Source of the DNA: Dryocola sp031988645 | GTDB lineage: Bacteria > Pseudomonadota > Gammaproteobacteria > Enterobacterales > Enterobacteriaceae | NCBI RefSeq assembly: GCF_051307045.1 | Contig: NZ_CP150452.1 | Span: forward strand, 682,001-746,000 | DNA length: 64,000 nucleotides | Direction of reading: 5' to 3' | In this document: positions 8,837-18,835 of the stretch, piece by piece | How the letters are laid out: each line of letters starts with the position of its first letter | Numbering within the stretch: position 1 is the stretch's first letter | Notes under the pieces: generated by a model | Seen by the model: only the letters and a program-made list of their open reading frames with translations | Databases searched by the model: none | What the model was told of the DNA's origin: nothing | Made by a program: the position numbers and the translations under genes

Positions 8837-10311
8837 TTTGCGCGACCTTCTCGCTCCGTGGGTGTCAGCGGCACCGGAGAGAGCACTGCGAGAGATGACA
8901 CTCGATAGCCGCGTGGCGGCTTCGGGCGACCTTTTTGTGGCGGTGGTCGGTCATCAGGCGGACGGGCGTCGATATATCCCGCAGGCAATTGCGCAAGGCG
9001 TAGCGGCTGTCGTTGCCGAAGCGCAGGGCGAAGCAAGCGATGGCGAAATCCGTGAAATGCACGGTGTGCCGGTGATTTACCTCAGCCAGCTGCACCAGCG
9101 ACTCTCCGCGCTTGCGGGGCGTTTTTACCACGAACCTTCCGACGCGCTGCGTCTGGTCGGCGTGACCGGCACCAACGGCAAAACCACCACCACGCAGCTG
9201 CTCGCGCAGTGGGGCCCAGCTGCTGGGTGAAACCAGCGCGGTGATGGGAACCGTCGGCAACGGGCTGCTTAACCAGGTTATCCCAACCGAAAATACCACC
9301 GGCTCGGCTGTTGATGTGCAGCAAGTGCTCGCTAACCTGCATCAGCAGGGCGCAACCTTCGCGGCGATGGAAGTTTCTTCCCATGGTCTGGTGCAGCACC
9401 GCGTGGCGGCCTTGAAATTTGCTGCTTCCGTGTTTACCAATCTCAGCCGCGATCACCTTGATTACCATGGTGATATGGCCGGCTATGAGGCCGCTAAATG
9501 GCTGTTATTTTCCGAGCATGAAGCCGGTCAGGCCATTATCAACGCGGACGATGAAGTCGGCCGCAAGTGGCTGGCGCGCCTGCCGGATGCCGTAGCGGTG
9601 ACTATGGAAAACAACCTTCAGCCGGACTGCCGTGGGCGCTGGCTGAAGGCAACAAACGTTCATTATCACGATGGCGGAGCCACTATCCAGTTCAGCTCTT
9701 CCTGGGGCGATGGCGTCGTCGAAAGCCGCCTGATGGGCGCATTTAACGTCAGCAACCTGCTGCTGGCTTTAGCAACCCTTCTGGCGCTGGATTACGAACT
9801 TGCGGATCTCTTAAAAACGGCGCAGCGCCTGCAGCCCGTCTGCGGCCGTATGGAAGTGTTCACCGCGCCGGGCAAAACTACCGTGGTGGTGGATTACGCG
9901 CACACTCCGGATGCGCTGGAGAAAGCGCTGCAGGCCGCGCGTCTGCACTGCACCGGTAAGCTGTGGTGCGTGTTCGGCTGCGGCGGCGACCGTGATAAGG
10001 GCAAACGTCCGATGATGGGCGCTATTGCGGAGCAGTACGCTGACGTGGTCGTGGTCACCGACGACAACCCGCGCACGGAAGAACCAAAAGCTATCGTCGA
10101 CGACATTCTTGCCGGCATGCTTGATGCGGGCCGCGCTTATGTGGTGTCAGGACGCGCCGAGGCCGTGACCAACGCCATCATGCAGGCCAAAGAAAATGAC
10201 GTGGTGCTGGTGGCTGGCAAGGGCCATGAAGATTATCAGATCGTCGGTAATCGCCGTCTCGACTATTCCGATCGCGTGACCGCAGCACGTTTGCTGGGGG
10301 TTGTAGCATGA
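8823..10311 (+). CDS. murE: UDP-MurNAc-tripeptide synthetase MurE, frameshifted
   Basis: MurE adds meso-diaminopimelate to UDP-MurNAc-L-Ala-D-Glu using ATP, in the cytoplasm. The P-loop GTNGKTTTT lies at about residues 116-124 and the DNPR diaminopimelate-recognition motif in VTDDNPRTEEP. The GTG start at 8823 matches E. coli and overlaps ftsI. An extra G in the GGGG at 9211-9214 (TGGGCCC read as TGGGGCCC) creates a stop right after the P-loop. Removing it joins both halves into 495 residues, the E. coli length. It is essential, so the break is taken as a sequence error. Confidence 0.96.
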
Positions 10312-11666
10312 TTCGCGTTTCACTAAGCCAGCTCGCCGGGATTCTGCCGGGACGGCTGCACGGCGCTGACGCGGATATCGTGGATGTCACTACCGACACG
10401 CGTAAATTAACGCCGGGCTGCCTGTTCGTCGCGCTTAAAGGCGAACGTTTTGACGCCCATGATTTCGCACAGGACGCGGTTAAAGGCGGCGCGGGCGCGC
10501 TGCTGGTTAGCCGTAAGCTGCCGATCGACGTTCCGCAGCTGGTGGTTGAAGACACCCGCCTCGCCTTTGGCCAGCTCGGCGCCTGGGTTCGCCAGCAGGT
10601 TCCCGCTCGCGTGGTGGCGCTGACCGGTTCTTCCGGTAAGACCTCCGTAAAAGAGATGACCGCGGCGATTCTGCGCCAGTGCGGCAACACGCTGTATACC
10701 GCCGGCAACCTGAATAACGACATCGGCGTGCCGATGACGCTGCTGCGTCTGACCCCCGAGTACGACTATGCCGTTATCGAACTTGGGGCAAACCATCAGG
10801 GCGAAATCGCCTGGACGGTAGGGCTGACCCGGCCGGAAGCGGCGCTGGTAAATAACCTCGCCGCCGCGCACCTGGAAGGCTTCGGTTCGCTTGCGGGCGT
10901 TGCGAAAGCCAAAGGGGAAATCTTTACCGGTTTGCCCGCTAACGGCATCGCTATTCTGAACGCGGACAATAACGACTGGCTCAACTGGCAGGCCGTTATC
11001 GGCAAGCGCAAAACCTGGCGTTTCTCCCCTAACGCCGCGGACAGCGATTTTACCGCGACCAACGTGCGCATCACTTCCCACGGTACGGAATTCACCCTGC
11101 AAACCCCAACGGGCGATGTAGAGGTCACCATGCCCCTGCCGGGCCGCCACAATATCGCCAACGCGCTGGCAGCCACCGCGCTGGCGATGGCCGTAGGCGC
11201 GCCGCCTGAAGCCGTGAAAACGGGACTGGCGGAGCTGAAAGCCGTGCCGGGCCGCCTGTATCCGATTCAGCTTTCCGACACGCAGCTGCTGCTTGATGAC
11301 AGCTATAACGCAAACGTCGGCTCGATGACCGCCGCCGCCCAGGTGCTTTCTGAGATGCCGGGTTTTCGCGTGATGGTGGTCGGCGATATGGGCGAGTTGG
11401 GCAGCCAGGCGCAGGAGTGCCACCGCCAGGTCGGCGAGGCCGCGAAAGCCGCCGGCATCGACCTCGTGCTGAGCGTCGGCACGCTGAGCGAAATTATCAG
11501 CCAGGCCTCTGAAGTCGGCGAACATTTTACCGATAAAAAAGCCGTGATAGCGCGCCTTAAAGCGCTAATTGCGGAGCATTCAATGATGACCATTTTAGTG
11601 AAGGGTTCACGTAGTGCCGCCATGGAAGAGGTGGTGTGCGCATTACAGGAGAAAGGAACATGTTAG
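10308..11666 (+). CDS. murF: UDP-MurNAc-pentapeptide ligase MurF
   Basis: MurF adds D-Ala-D-Ala to UDP-MurNAc-tripeptide, the last cytoplasmic step to the pentapeptide. The 452 residues equal E. coli. Mur ligase domains are in order: an N-terminal UDP-binding domain, the central ATPase with GSSGKTS (about residues 107-113), and a C-terminal Rossmann-like domain with DDSYNANVGSM. It overlaps murE by 4 bases and mraY by 7. Confidence 0.97.
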   Translation: MIRVSLSQLAGILPGRLHGADADIVDVTTDTRKLTPGCLFVALKGERFDAHDFAQDAVKGGAGALLVSRKLPIDVPQLVVEDTRLAFGQLGAWVRQQVPARVVALTGSSGKTSVKEMTAAILRQCGNTLYTAGNLNNDIGVPMTLLRLTPEYDYAVIELGANHQGEIAWTVGLTRPEAALVNNLAAAHLEGFGSLAGVAKAKGEIFTGLPANGIAILNADNNDWLNWQAVIGKRKTWRFSPNAADSDFTATNVRITSHGTEFTLQTPTGDVEVTMPLPGRHNIANALAATALAMAVGAPPEAVKTGLAELKAVPGRLYPIQLSDTQLLLDDSYNANVGSMTAAAQVLSEMPGFRVMVVGDMGELGSQAQECHRQVGEAAKAAGIDLVLSVGTLSEIISQASEVGEHFTDKKAVIARLKALIAEHSMMTILVKGSRSAAMEEVVCALQEKGTC

Positions 11667-12742
11667 TTTGGCTGGCCGAGCACTTGGTCAAATATTATTC
11701 CGGCTTTAACGTCTTTTCCTACCTGACGTTTCGCGCCATCGTCAGCCTGCTGACCGCGTTGTTCATCTCTTTGTGGATGGGCCCGCGCATGATTGCACGT
11801 TTACAACAGCTCTCTTTCGGCCAGGTCGTGCGTAACGACGGCCCGGAGTCACACTTCAGCAAGCGCGGTACGCCAACGATGGGCGGGATCATGATCCTGA
11901 CCTCTATCGTGATTTCCGTGCTGCTGTGGGCCTATCCATCCAATCCGTACGTCTGGTGCGTGCTGTTCGTGCTGGTGGGCTACGGGGCGATAGGCTTTGT
12001 CGACGATTATCGCAAAGTCGTGCGCAAAGATACCAAAGGGCTTATCGCGCGCTGGAAGTATTTCTGGATGTCCGTCATCGCGCTTGCCGTGGCTTTCACC
12101 ATGTACATCGCCGGAAAAGGAACGCCGGCCACCGAGCTGGTGGTGCCGTTCTTTAAAGACGTGATGCCGCAGCTTGGCCTGTTCTACGTGCTGCTGGCCT
12201 ACTTTGTGATTGTCGGCACCGGCAATGCGGTTAACCTGACCGACGGGCTGGACGGCCTGGCTATCATGCCTACGGTGCTGGTCGCCGGCGGCTTCGCGCT
12301 GGTGGCATGGGCCACCGGCAACATGAACTTTGCCAGCTATCTGCACATTCCTTATCTGCGCCATGCGGGGGAGCTGGTTATCGTCTGCACGGCGATCGTC
12401 GGCGCGGGTTTAGGTTTCCTGTGGTTCAACACCTATCCGGCGCAGGTGTTTATGGGCGACGTCGGCTCGCTGGCTTTGGGCGGCGCGCTTGGCACTATCG
12501 CGGTTCTGCTGCGTCAGGAGTTCCTGCTGGTGATTATGGGCGGCGTGTTCGTGGTCGAAACGCTTTCCGTTATCCTGCAGGTGGGCTCCTTTAAGCTGCG
12601 CGGACAGCGTATTTTCCGCATGGCGCCGATTCATCATCACTATGAACTTAAAGGCTGGCCGGAACCGCGCGTTATCGTGCGCTTCTGGATTATCTCGCTG
12701 ATGCTGGTCCTTATTGGCCTGGCTACGCTGAAGGTGCGTTAA
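11660..12742 (+). CDS. mraY: Phospho-MurNAc-pentapeptide translocase MraY
   Basis: MraY makes lipid I by transferring phospho-MurNAc-pentapeptide to undecaprenyl phosphate at the inner face of the membrane. With the ATG at 11660 (ribosome site AAAGGA) the protein is 360 residues, as in E. coli; an upstream in-frame ATG would add eight atypical residues. About ten membrane segments are visible. The catalytic aspartates are in GFVDDYRKV (about 115-116) and FMGDVGS (about 267), with a basic HHHYELKGWPE loop near the end. The GGGCCC at 11779-11784 is intact. Confidence 0.97.
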   Translation: MLVWLAEHLVKYYSGFNVFSYLTFRAIVSLLTALFISLWMGPRMIARLQQLSFGQVVRNDGPESHFSKRGTPTMGGIMILTSIVISVLLWAYPSNPYVWCVLFVLVGYGAIGFVDDYRKVVRKDTKGLIARWKYFWMSVIALAVAFTMYIAGKGTPATELVVPFFKDVMPQLGLFYVLLAYFVIVGTGNAVNLTDGLDGLAIMPTVLVAGGFALVAWATGNMNFASYLHIPYLRHAGELVIVCTAIVGAGLGFLWFNTYPAQVFMGDVGSLALGGALGTIAVLLRQEFLLVIMGGVFVVETLSVILQVGSFKLRGQRIFRMAPIHHHYELKGWPEPRVIVRFWIISLMLVLIGLATLKVR

Positions 12743-12744
12743 TC

Positions 12745-14061
12745 ATGGCAGATTACCAGGGTAAAAAAGTCGTCATTATCGGGCTGGGCCTGACCGGCCT
12801 GTCCTGCGTGGATTTCTTCCTTGCGCGCGGCGTTACGCCGCGGGTGATGGACAGCCGTATCTCCCCGCCGGGCCTTGATAAGCTGCCGGAAGCGGTAGAG
12901 CGCCATCTCGGCTCCCTGAATGAAGACTGGCTGCTGGCGGCGGATCTTATCGTCGCCAGTCCTGGTATCGCGCTGGCGCAGCCTGCTTTAAGCAACGCGG
13001 CCGCGAAGGGCGTGGAAATCGTCGGTGATATCGAGCTGTTCTGCCGCGAAGCGCAGGCGCCGATCGTGGCGATTACCGGTTCAAACGGAAAAAGCACGGT
13101 GACAAGCCTCGTGGGTGAAATGGCGAAGGCCGCAGGCATAAACGTTGGGGTAGGCGGCAATATCGGCCTGCCGGCGCTGATGCTGCTTGAGCCGAATCGC
13201 GAGCTGTACGTGCTGGAGCTTTCCAGCTTCCAGTTAGAAACTACCTACAGCCTGAAGGCGGCGGCGGCCACGATCCTCAACGTCAGCGAAGATCATATGG
13301 ACAGGTATCCGTTTGGCCTGCAGCAGTATCGGGCGGCCAAACTGCGCATCTATGAAAATGCGGCGGTGTGCGTGGTGAATGCGGACGACGCTTTGACCAT
13401 GCCGGTACGCGGCGCAGACGAGCGTTGCATCAGCTTCGGCGTGGACGTGGGCGACTATCATCTCAATCGCCAGCAGGGGGATACCTGGCTGCGCGTGAAG
13501 GGCGAGAAGGTGCTAAGCACCAAAGAAATGAAGCTGGCAGGCCAGCACAACTACACCAACGCGCTGGCGGCCCTTGCGCTGGCCGACGCGGTAAAACTGC
13601 CGCGCTCCAGCAGCCTGAAGGCGCTGACCACCTTTACCGGCCTCGCGCACCGTTTCCAGCTGGCCTGGGAGCATAACGGCGTTCGCTGGATCAACGATTC
13701 CAAAGCGACCAACCCAGGCAGCACCGAAGCCGCGCTGAACGGCCTGCAGGTGGACGGCACGCTGCATCTGCTGCTGGGCGGCGACGGCAAATCTGCCGAC
13801 TTCTCTTCGCTTGCGCGATATCTGCAGGGGGCGAATATTCGCCTGTACTGCTTTGGCCGTGACGGCGCGGAGCTGGCGCGACTGCGTCCGGAAGTGGCGG
13901 AGCAAACGGAAACGATGGCGCAGGCGATGGCGCTTATCGCTCCGCGCGTTAAGCCGGGCGATATGGTCCTGCTGTCGCCGGCCTGCGCAAGCCTCGATCA
14001 GTTCAAAAACTTTGAACAGCGCGGGGATCTCTTTACCCGACTTGCGAAGGAGCTGGGCTGA
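12745..14061 (+). CDS. murD: UDP-MurNAc-L-alanine:D-glutamate ligase MurD
   Basis: MurD adds D-glutamate to UDP-MurNAc-L-alanine. The 438 residues equal E. coli. An N-terminal Rossmann domain (KVVIIGLGLTGLS) is followed by the Mur ATPase P-loop GSNGKSTVT near residue 112 and the C-terminal domain with HRFQ and NDSKATNPGS. It begins 2 bases after mraY and its last base is the first of ftsW (TGATG). Confidence 0.97.
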   Translation: MADYQGKKVVIIGLGLTGLSCVDFFLARGVTPRVMDSRISPPGLDKLPEAVERHLGSLNEDWLLAADLIVASPGIALAQPALSNAAAKGVEIVGDIELFCREAQAPIVAITGSNGKSTVTSLVGEMAKAAGINVGVGGNIGLPALMLLEPNRELYVLELSSFQLETTYSLKAAAATILNVSEDHMDRYPFGLQQYRAAKLRIYENAAVCVVNADDALTMPVRGADERCISFGVDVGDYHLNRQQGDTWLRVKGEKVLSTKEMKLAGQHNYTNALAALALADAVKLPRSSSLKALTTFTGLAHRFQLAWEHNGVRWINDSKATNPGSTEAALNGLQVDGTLHLLLGGDGKSADFSSLARYLQGANIRLYCFGRDGAELARLRPEVAEQTETMAQAMALIAPRVKPGDMVLLSPACASLDQFKNFEQRGDLFTRLAKELG

Positions 14062-15305
14062 TGCGTTTATCACTCCCTCGCCTGCGTATGCCACGTGTTC
14101 CAGGATTCGGTATCCTGGCATGGGTGTCATCTGCGCTCAAAGGCTGGGTGATGGGCTCCCGTGAGGCCGACTCAAACAGCATGGTGCTCTACGACCGCAC
14201 CCTGCTGTGGCTAACATTCGGCCTTGCCGCCATTGGTTTTATCATGGTGACCTCGGCGTCGATGCCGGTTGGCCAGCGTCTGGCAAACGATCCTTTCCTG
14301 TTTGCCAAACGCGACGGGCTGTATATCGTGCTGGCGTTTATCCTGTCGCTGATTACGCTGCGCCTGCCGATGGACTTCTGGCAGCGTCACAGCACGGCGA
14401 TGCTGCTGCTTTCCATTGCGATGCTGCTTGTCGTTCTGGTGGTGGGGAGCTCGGTTAACGGCGCGTCGCGCTGGATCGCCTTCGGCCCGCTGCGCATTCA
14501 GCCGGCCGAGTTCACCAAGCTGTCGCTGTTCTGCTACCTCGCCAACTACCTTGTGCGCAAGGTTGATGAGGTGCGTAATAACTTACGCGGCTTCCTGAAG
14601 CCGATGGGCGTGATTCTGGTGATGGCCGTCCTGCTGCTGGCCCAGCCTGACCTGGGTACGGTGGTGGTGCTGTTTGTCACCACGCTTGCGATGCTGTTCC
14701 TTGCGGGCGCCAAGCTCTGGCAGTTCATCGCTATTATCGGCATGGGCATTTCGGCGGTCGTGCTGCTGATCCTGGCCGAACCGTACCGTATCCGCCGCGT
14801 AACCTCTTTCTGGAACCCGTGGGAAGATCCCTTCGGCAGCGGCTACCAGCTGACGCAGTCGCTGATGGCGTTTGGCCGCGGCGAACTCTGGGGCCAGGGG
14901 CTGGGAAATTCGGTACAAAAGCTGGAGTATTTGCCGGAAGCGCACACCGACTTTATCTTCTCCATTATTGGCGAAGAGCTGGGATATATCGGTGTGGTGC
15001 TGGCTTTATTGATGGTATTCTTCGTCGCTTTTCGCGCGATGTCCATCGGCAAACGCGCTCTTGAAATGGATCAACGATTTGCAGGCTTCCTCGCCTGTTC
15101 CATCGGTATCTGGTTCAGTTTCCAGGCGTTAGTTAACGTGGGCGCGGCGGCGGGCATGCTGCCGACGAAGGGCCTGACGCTGCCGCTTATCAGTTACGGC
15201 GGCTCCAGCTTATTGATTATGTCTACGGCAATCATGATGTTGCTGCGTATTGATTATGAAACGCGTCTGGCAAAAGCCCAGGCGTTTACGCGGGGTGTGC
15301 GATGA
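14061..15305 (+). CDS. ftsW: Septal peptidoglycan polymerase FtsW
   Basis: FtsW is a SEDS-family glycosyltransferase that polymerises lipid II at the septum together with FtsI. The 414 residues equal E. coli. A cytoplasmic N-terminus is followed by about ten membrane segments. SEDS motifs are visible: GASRWI, AQPDLGT, PEAHTDFIF and PLISYGGSS. It shares one base with murD and overlaps murG by 4 bases. Confidence 0.97.
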   Translation: MRLSLPRLRMPRVPGFGILAWVSSALKGWVMGSREADSNSMVLYDRTLLWLTFGLAAIGFIMVTSASMPVGQRLANDPFLFAKRDGLYIVLAFILSLITLRLPMDFWQRHSTAMLLLSIAMLLVVLVVGSSVNGASRWIAFGPLRIQPAEFTKLSLFCYLANYLVRKVDEVRNNLRGFLKPMGVILVMAVLLLAQPDLGTVVVLFVTTLAMLFLAGAKLWQFIAIIGMGISAVVLLILAEPYRIRRVTSFWNPWEDPFGSGYQLTQSLMAFGRGELWGQGLGNSVQKLEYLPEAHTDFIFSIIGEELGYIGVVLALLMVFFVAFRAMSIGKRALEMDQRFAGFLACSIGIWFSFQALVNVGAAAGMLPTKGLTLPLISYGGSSLLIMSTAIMMLLRIDYETRLAKAQAFTRGVR

Positions 15306-16369
15306 GCAAACAATCCCGGCGGTTAATGGTGATGGCGGGCGGCACCGGAGGACACGTTTTCCCGGGGCTTGCGGTGGCTCATCACCTGATGGCCGAAGGC
15401 TGGCAGGTGCGCTGGCTCGGCACCGCCGATCGTATGGAAGCGGACCTTGTTCCGAAACACGGCATTGAAATCGACTTTATCAGCATTTCAGGCCTGCGCG
15501 GCAAGGGGCTGAAAGCGCTGCTGCTGGCGCCGGCGCGTATCTTTAACGCCTGGCGGCAGGCGAGGGCGCTTATGAAAGCGTATCGTCCGGACGTGGTGCT
15601 GGGCATGGGCGGCTATGTTTCCGGCCCGGGCGGGCTGGCCGCATGGTCGCTTGGCATTCCCGTTGTTTTGCACGAGCAAAACGGTATTGCGGGGCTGACC
15701 AATAAATGGCTCGCCAGAATCGCCAAAAAGGTAATGCAGGCGTTCCCTGGCGCTTTTGCGCATGCTGACGTAGTCGGCAACCCGGTGCGCACGGACGTGC
15801 TGGCGCTGCCTTTGCCCCAGGCGCGTTTTGCCGGGCGTGAAGGTCCGGTACGCGTACTGGTGGTCGGGGGTTCCCAGGGCGCTCGCGTGCTGAACCAGAC
15901 CATGCCGCAGGTAGCGGGGCGTCTCGGCGCCGCCGTGACTATCTGGCATCAGTGCGGCAAGGGCGGGCAGGCCGTAGTGCAGCAGGCTTATGCGGAAGCC
16001 GCGCAGCCTCAGCATAAGGTGACTGAATTTATCGACGACATGGCCGCTGCATACGCGTGGGCGGATGTGGTGGTATGCCGCTCGGGCGCGTTGACCGTAA
16101 GCGAAATCGCAGCCGCGGGCCTGCCCGCGCTGTTCGTCCCCTTCCAGCATAAAGACCGTCAGCAGTACTGGAACGCGTTGCCGCTGGAAAAGGCCGGGGC
16201 CGCCAAAATCCTGGAGCAACCACAGTTTACCGTGGACGCCGTTACCGAAACGCTCGCCGGATGGGACAGGACAAGGTTGCTGGCGATGGCCGAACGCGCG
16301 CGCGCAGCGTCCATTCCTGACGCCACCGAGCGGGTAGCCAAAGAAGTAAGCGCCGCAGCACTGGCGTAA
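15302..16369 (+). CDS. murG: Lipid II synthase MurG
   Basis: MurG transfers GlcNAc from UDP-GlcNAc to lipid I, giving lipid II, at the cytoplasmic face. The 355 residues equal E. coli. It has GT-B folds with the N-terminal glycine loop GGTGGHVFPG (about 13-22), GMGGYVSGPGG, HEQNGIAGLTN, and the second glycine loop VVGGSQGAR. It overlaps ftsW by 4 bases. A 76-base gap follows before murC. Confidence 0.97.
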   Translation: MSKQSRRLMVMAGGTGGHVFPGLAVAHHLMAEGWQVRWLGTADRMEADLVPKHGIEIDFISISGLRGKGLKALLLAPARIFNAWRQARALMKAYRPDVVLGMGGYVSGPGGLAAWSLGIPVVLHEQNGIAGLTNKWLARIAKKVMQAFPGAFAHADVVGNPVRTDVLALPLPQARFAGREGPVRVLVVGGSQGARVLNQTMPQVAGRLGAAVTIWHQCGKGGQAVVQQAYAEAAQPQHKVTEFIDDMAAAYAWADVVVCRSGALTVSEIAAAGLPALFVPFQHKDRQQYWNALPLEKAGAAKILEQPQFTVDAVTETLAGWDRTRLLAMAERARAASIPDATERVAKEVSAAALA

Positions 16370-16384
16370 TGATTTAAAGGTTGT

Positions 16385-16433
16385 GGGTGGCGATTTCCAC
16401 CCGTGAATTTTTGATGTAATGGCGCAAGGCGCC
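16385..16433. other. Small hairpins in the murG-murC gap
   Basis: GGGTGG/CCACCC (16385-16402, 6-base loop) followed by GTGAATTTTT, and GGCGC/GCGCC (16421-16433, loop AAG). The first resembles a weak terminator in this otherwise tightly packed cluster. A role in tuning murC is speculative. Confidence 0.35.
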
Positions 16434-16445
16434 GCAGGTTAAAGA

Positions 16446-17921
16446 ATGAATACACAACAACTGGCGAAACTGCGTTCTATCGTGCCCGAGATGCGTCGCG
16501 TCCGGCACATTCACTTTGTTGGCATCGGCGGCGCCGGCATGGGCGGCATTGCCGAGGTTTTGGCCAACGAAGGTTACCAGATTAGCGGATCCGATCTGGC
16601 GCCTAATCCGGTCACGCAACAGTTGTCGGCACTGGGTGCCACTATTTATTTTAATCACCGCCCTGAAAACGTGCGTGACGCAAGCGTGGTCGTGGTTTCC
16701 ACCGCCATTTCCGCGGATAACCCGGAGATAGTCGCCGCTCATGAAGCGCGCATTCCGGTTATCCGTCGTGCCGAAATGCTGGCTGAATTAATGCGTTTCC
16801 GTCATGGCATCGCCATCGCGGGCACCCACGGGAAAACCACCACGACGGCGATGGTATCGAGCATTTACGCGGAAGCGGGTCTGGATCCTACCTTCGTTAA
16901 CGGCGGGCTGGTTAAGGCGGCGGGAACGCATGCGCGGCTGGGCAACAGCCGCTATTTAATCGCGGAAGCGGATGAGAGCGATGCGTCATTCCTCCATCTG
17001 CAGCCGATGGTTTCTGTGGTGACCAACATCGAAGCCGACCATATGGATACCTACCAGGGCGACTTCGAGAACCTGAAGCAGACGTTTATTAACTTCCTGC
17101 ACAATCTGCCGTTTTACGGCCGTGCGGTGATGTGCGTCGACGATCCGGTGATCCGCGAGCTGCTGCCGCGCGTGGGCCGTCAAACCACCACCTACGGTTT
17201 TAGCGAGGATGCGGATGTCCGCATCGAAAACTATCAGCAGAAAGGTCCGCAGGGACATTTCACCATCGTGCGTCTGGACAAGCCGGAGTTGCACGTCACG
17301 CTGAACGCGCCCGGCCGTCATAACGCGTTGAACGCGGCGGCGGCGGTTGCCGTTGCCACCGAGGAAGGCATCGAAGATGACGCCATCCTGTGCGCCCTGG
17401 AAAGCTTCCAGGGTACCGGCCGCCGCTTTGATTTCCTGGGCGAATATCCGCTGGAGCCGGTAAACGGCAAGGCGGGCAGCGCGATGCTGGTTGACGATTA
17501 CGGCCACCACCCGACGGAAGTGGACGCGACCATTAAAGCCGCGCGCGCAGGCTGGCCAGACAAAAATCTGGTAATGATTTTCCAGCCGCACCGTTTTACT
17601 CGCACCCGCGACCTGTATGACGATTTCGCCAATGTGCTCTCCCAGGTGGACTCTTTGCTGATGCTGGACGTGTACGCCGCCGGCGAAGCGCCTATCCCCG
17701 GCGCCGACAGCCGTTCGCTGTGTCGCACCATCCGCAGCCGCGGTAAAGTGGATCCAATCCTCGTGCCGGAAGCAGGCCAGGTGGCGGATATGCTTGCGCC
17801 GGTGCTGACGGGAAATGATTTGATTCTTATTCAGGGCGCCGGAAACGTCGGCAAGATTGCGAGAAAACTGGCTGAAATTAAACTGCAGCCGCAGGCGCAG
17901 GAGGAAGACCACCATGGCTGA
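16446..17921 (+). CDS. murC: UDP-MurNAc:L-alanine ligase MurC
   Basis: MurC adds L-alanine to UDP-MurNAc, the first peptide-stem step. The 491 residues equal E. coli. Motifs are an N-terminal HFVGIGGAGMGG Rossmann turn, the P-loop GTHGKTTTT (about 124-132), ADESDASFL, and a C-terminal DDYGHHPTE. It overlaps ddlB by 8 bases. Confidence 0.97.
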   Translation: MNTQQLAKLRSIVPEMRRVRHIHFVGIGGAGMGGIAEVLANEGYQISGSDLAPNPVTQQLSALGATIYFNHRPENVRDASVVVVSTAISADNPEIVAAHEARIPVIRRAEMLAELMRFRHGIAIAGTHGKTTTTAMVSSIYAEAGLDPTFVNGGLVKAAGTHARLGNSRYLIAEADESDASFLHLQPMVSVVTNIEADHMDTYQGDFENLKQTFINFLHNLPFYGRAVMCVDDPVIRELLPRVGRQTTTYGFSEDADVRIENYQQKGPQGHFTIVRLDKPELHVTLNAPGRHNALNAAAAVAVATEEGIEDDAILCALESFQGTGRRFDFLGEYPLEPVNGKAGSAMLVDDYGHHPTEVDATIKAARAGWPDKNLVMIFQPHRFTRTRDLYDDFANVLSQVDSLLMLDVYAAGEAPIPGADSRSLCRTIRSRGKVDPILVPEAGQVADMLAPVLTGNDLILIQGAGNVGKIARKLAEIKLQPQAQEEDHHG

Positions 17922-18834
17922 TAAAATCGCTGTTCTGCTGGGCGGCACCTCCGCTGAACGTGAGGTGTCGCTACAGTCCGGCGCCGCCGTCCTGGCCGGT
18001 TTGATTGAAGGCGGTATAGACGCGCACGGTATCGATCCAAAAGAAACCCCGGTAACCGACCTGAAGGCTCAGGGTTTCGATAAAGTTTTCATCGCGCTGC
18101 ACGGCCGCGGCGGTGAAGATGGTACGCTGCAGGGGCTGTTAGAGTTTCTGGGCCTGCCTTACACCGGCAGCGGCGTGATGGCTTCGGCTATCACCATGGA
18201 TAAACTGCGTACCAAGCTGCTGTGGCAGGGTGCGAATTTGCCGGTTGCGCCCTGGGTTGCATTAACGCGCCGCGACCTTGAGGCGGGGATTACCGCCGCC
18301 ACCAAGGAGCGCATCGCGCAGCTGGGCCTGCCGGTTATCGTCAAGCCGAGCCGTGAAGGTTCAAGCGTTGGGATGTCGAAGGTCGACAGCGTCGCAGCAC
18401 TTCCTGCCGCGCTGGAGCTGGCCTTTAAGCACGATGAAGAAGTGCTGGTGGAGAAATGGTTAAGCGGGCCTGAATACACGGTAGCGATCCTCGGCGAGGA
18501 AATATTACCGTCAATTCGTATCCAACCGGCTGGAACCTTCTATGATTATGACGCGAAGTATCTCTCTGATGAGACTAAATATTTCTGCCCGGCGGGCCTC
18601 GCGGAGCAGCGCGAACAGGAGCTGCAGGCGTTAGTGCTGCAGGCCTGGCAGGTTTTAGGCTGCAGCGGCTGGGGCCGCGTGGACGTTATGCAGGATAGCG
18701 ACGGGCGGTTTTATCTGCTGGAAGGAAACACCTCCCCGGGCATGACCAGCCACAGCCTGGTGCCCATGGCGGCGCGGCAGGCGGGGATGACTTTCTCACA
18801 GCTGGTAGTACGTATTCTGGAGTTGGCGGACTGA
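17914..18834 (+). CDS. ddlB: D-alanine:D-alanine ligase B
   Basis: DdlB joins two D-alanines with ATP to supply MurF. An ATG at 17914 behind GGAGGAAG gives 306 residues, the E. coli length; the frame is open further upstream inside murC but that part has no family similarity. It has an ATP-grasp fold with GGTSAEREVS near the N-terminus, VKPSREGSSVGM, and LLEGNTSPGMTSHSLVP (metal and substrate loop) at the end. E. coli has EANTSPG where this has EGNTSPG. ftsQ begins one base after the stop. Confidence 0.97.
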   Translation: MADKIAVLLGGTSAEREVSLQSGAAVLAGLIEGGIDAHGIDPKETPVTDLKAQGFDKVFIALHGRGGEDGTLQGLLEFLGLPYTGSGVMASAITMDKLRTKLLWQGANLPVAPWVALTRRDLEAGITAATKERIAQLGLPVIVKPSREGSSVGMSKVDSVAALPAALELAFKHDEEVLVEKWLSGPEYTVAILGEEILPSIRIQPAGTFYDYDAKYLSDETKYFCPAGLAEQREQELQALVLQAWQVLGCSGWGRVDVMQDSDGRFYLLEGNTSPGMTSHSLVPMAARQAGMTFSQLVVRILELAD

Positions 18835-18835
18835 T

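Noticed and set aside
10407..11525. 372-codon open frame antisense to murF
   Set aside because: Composition follows the murF codon pattern; no family similarity.
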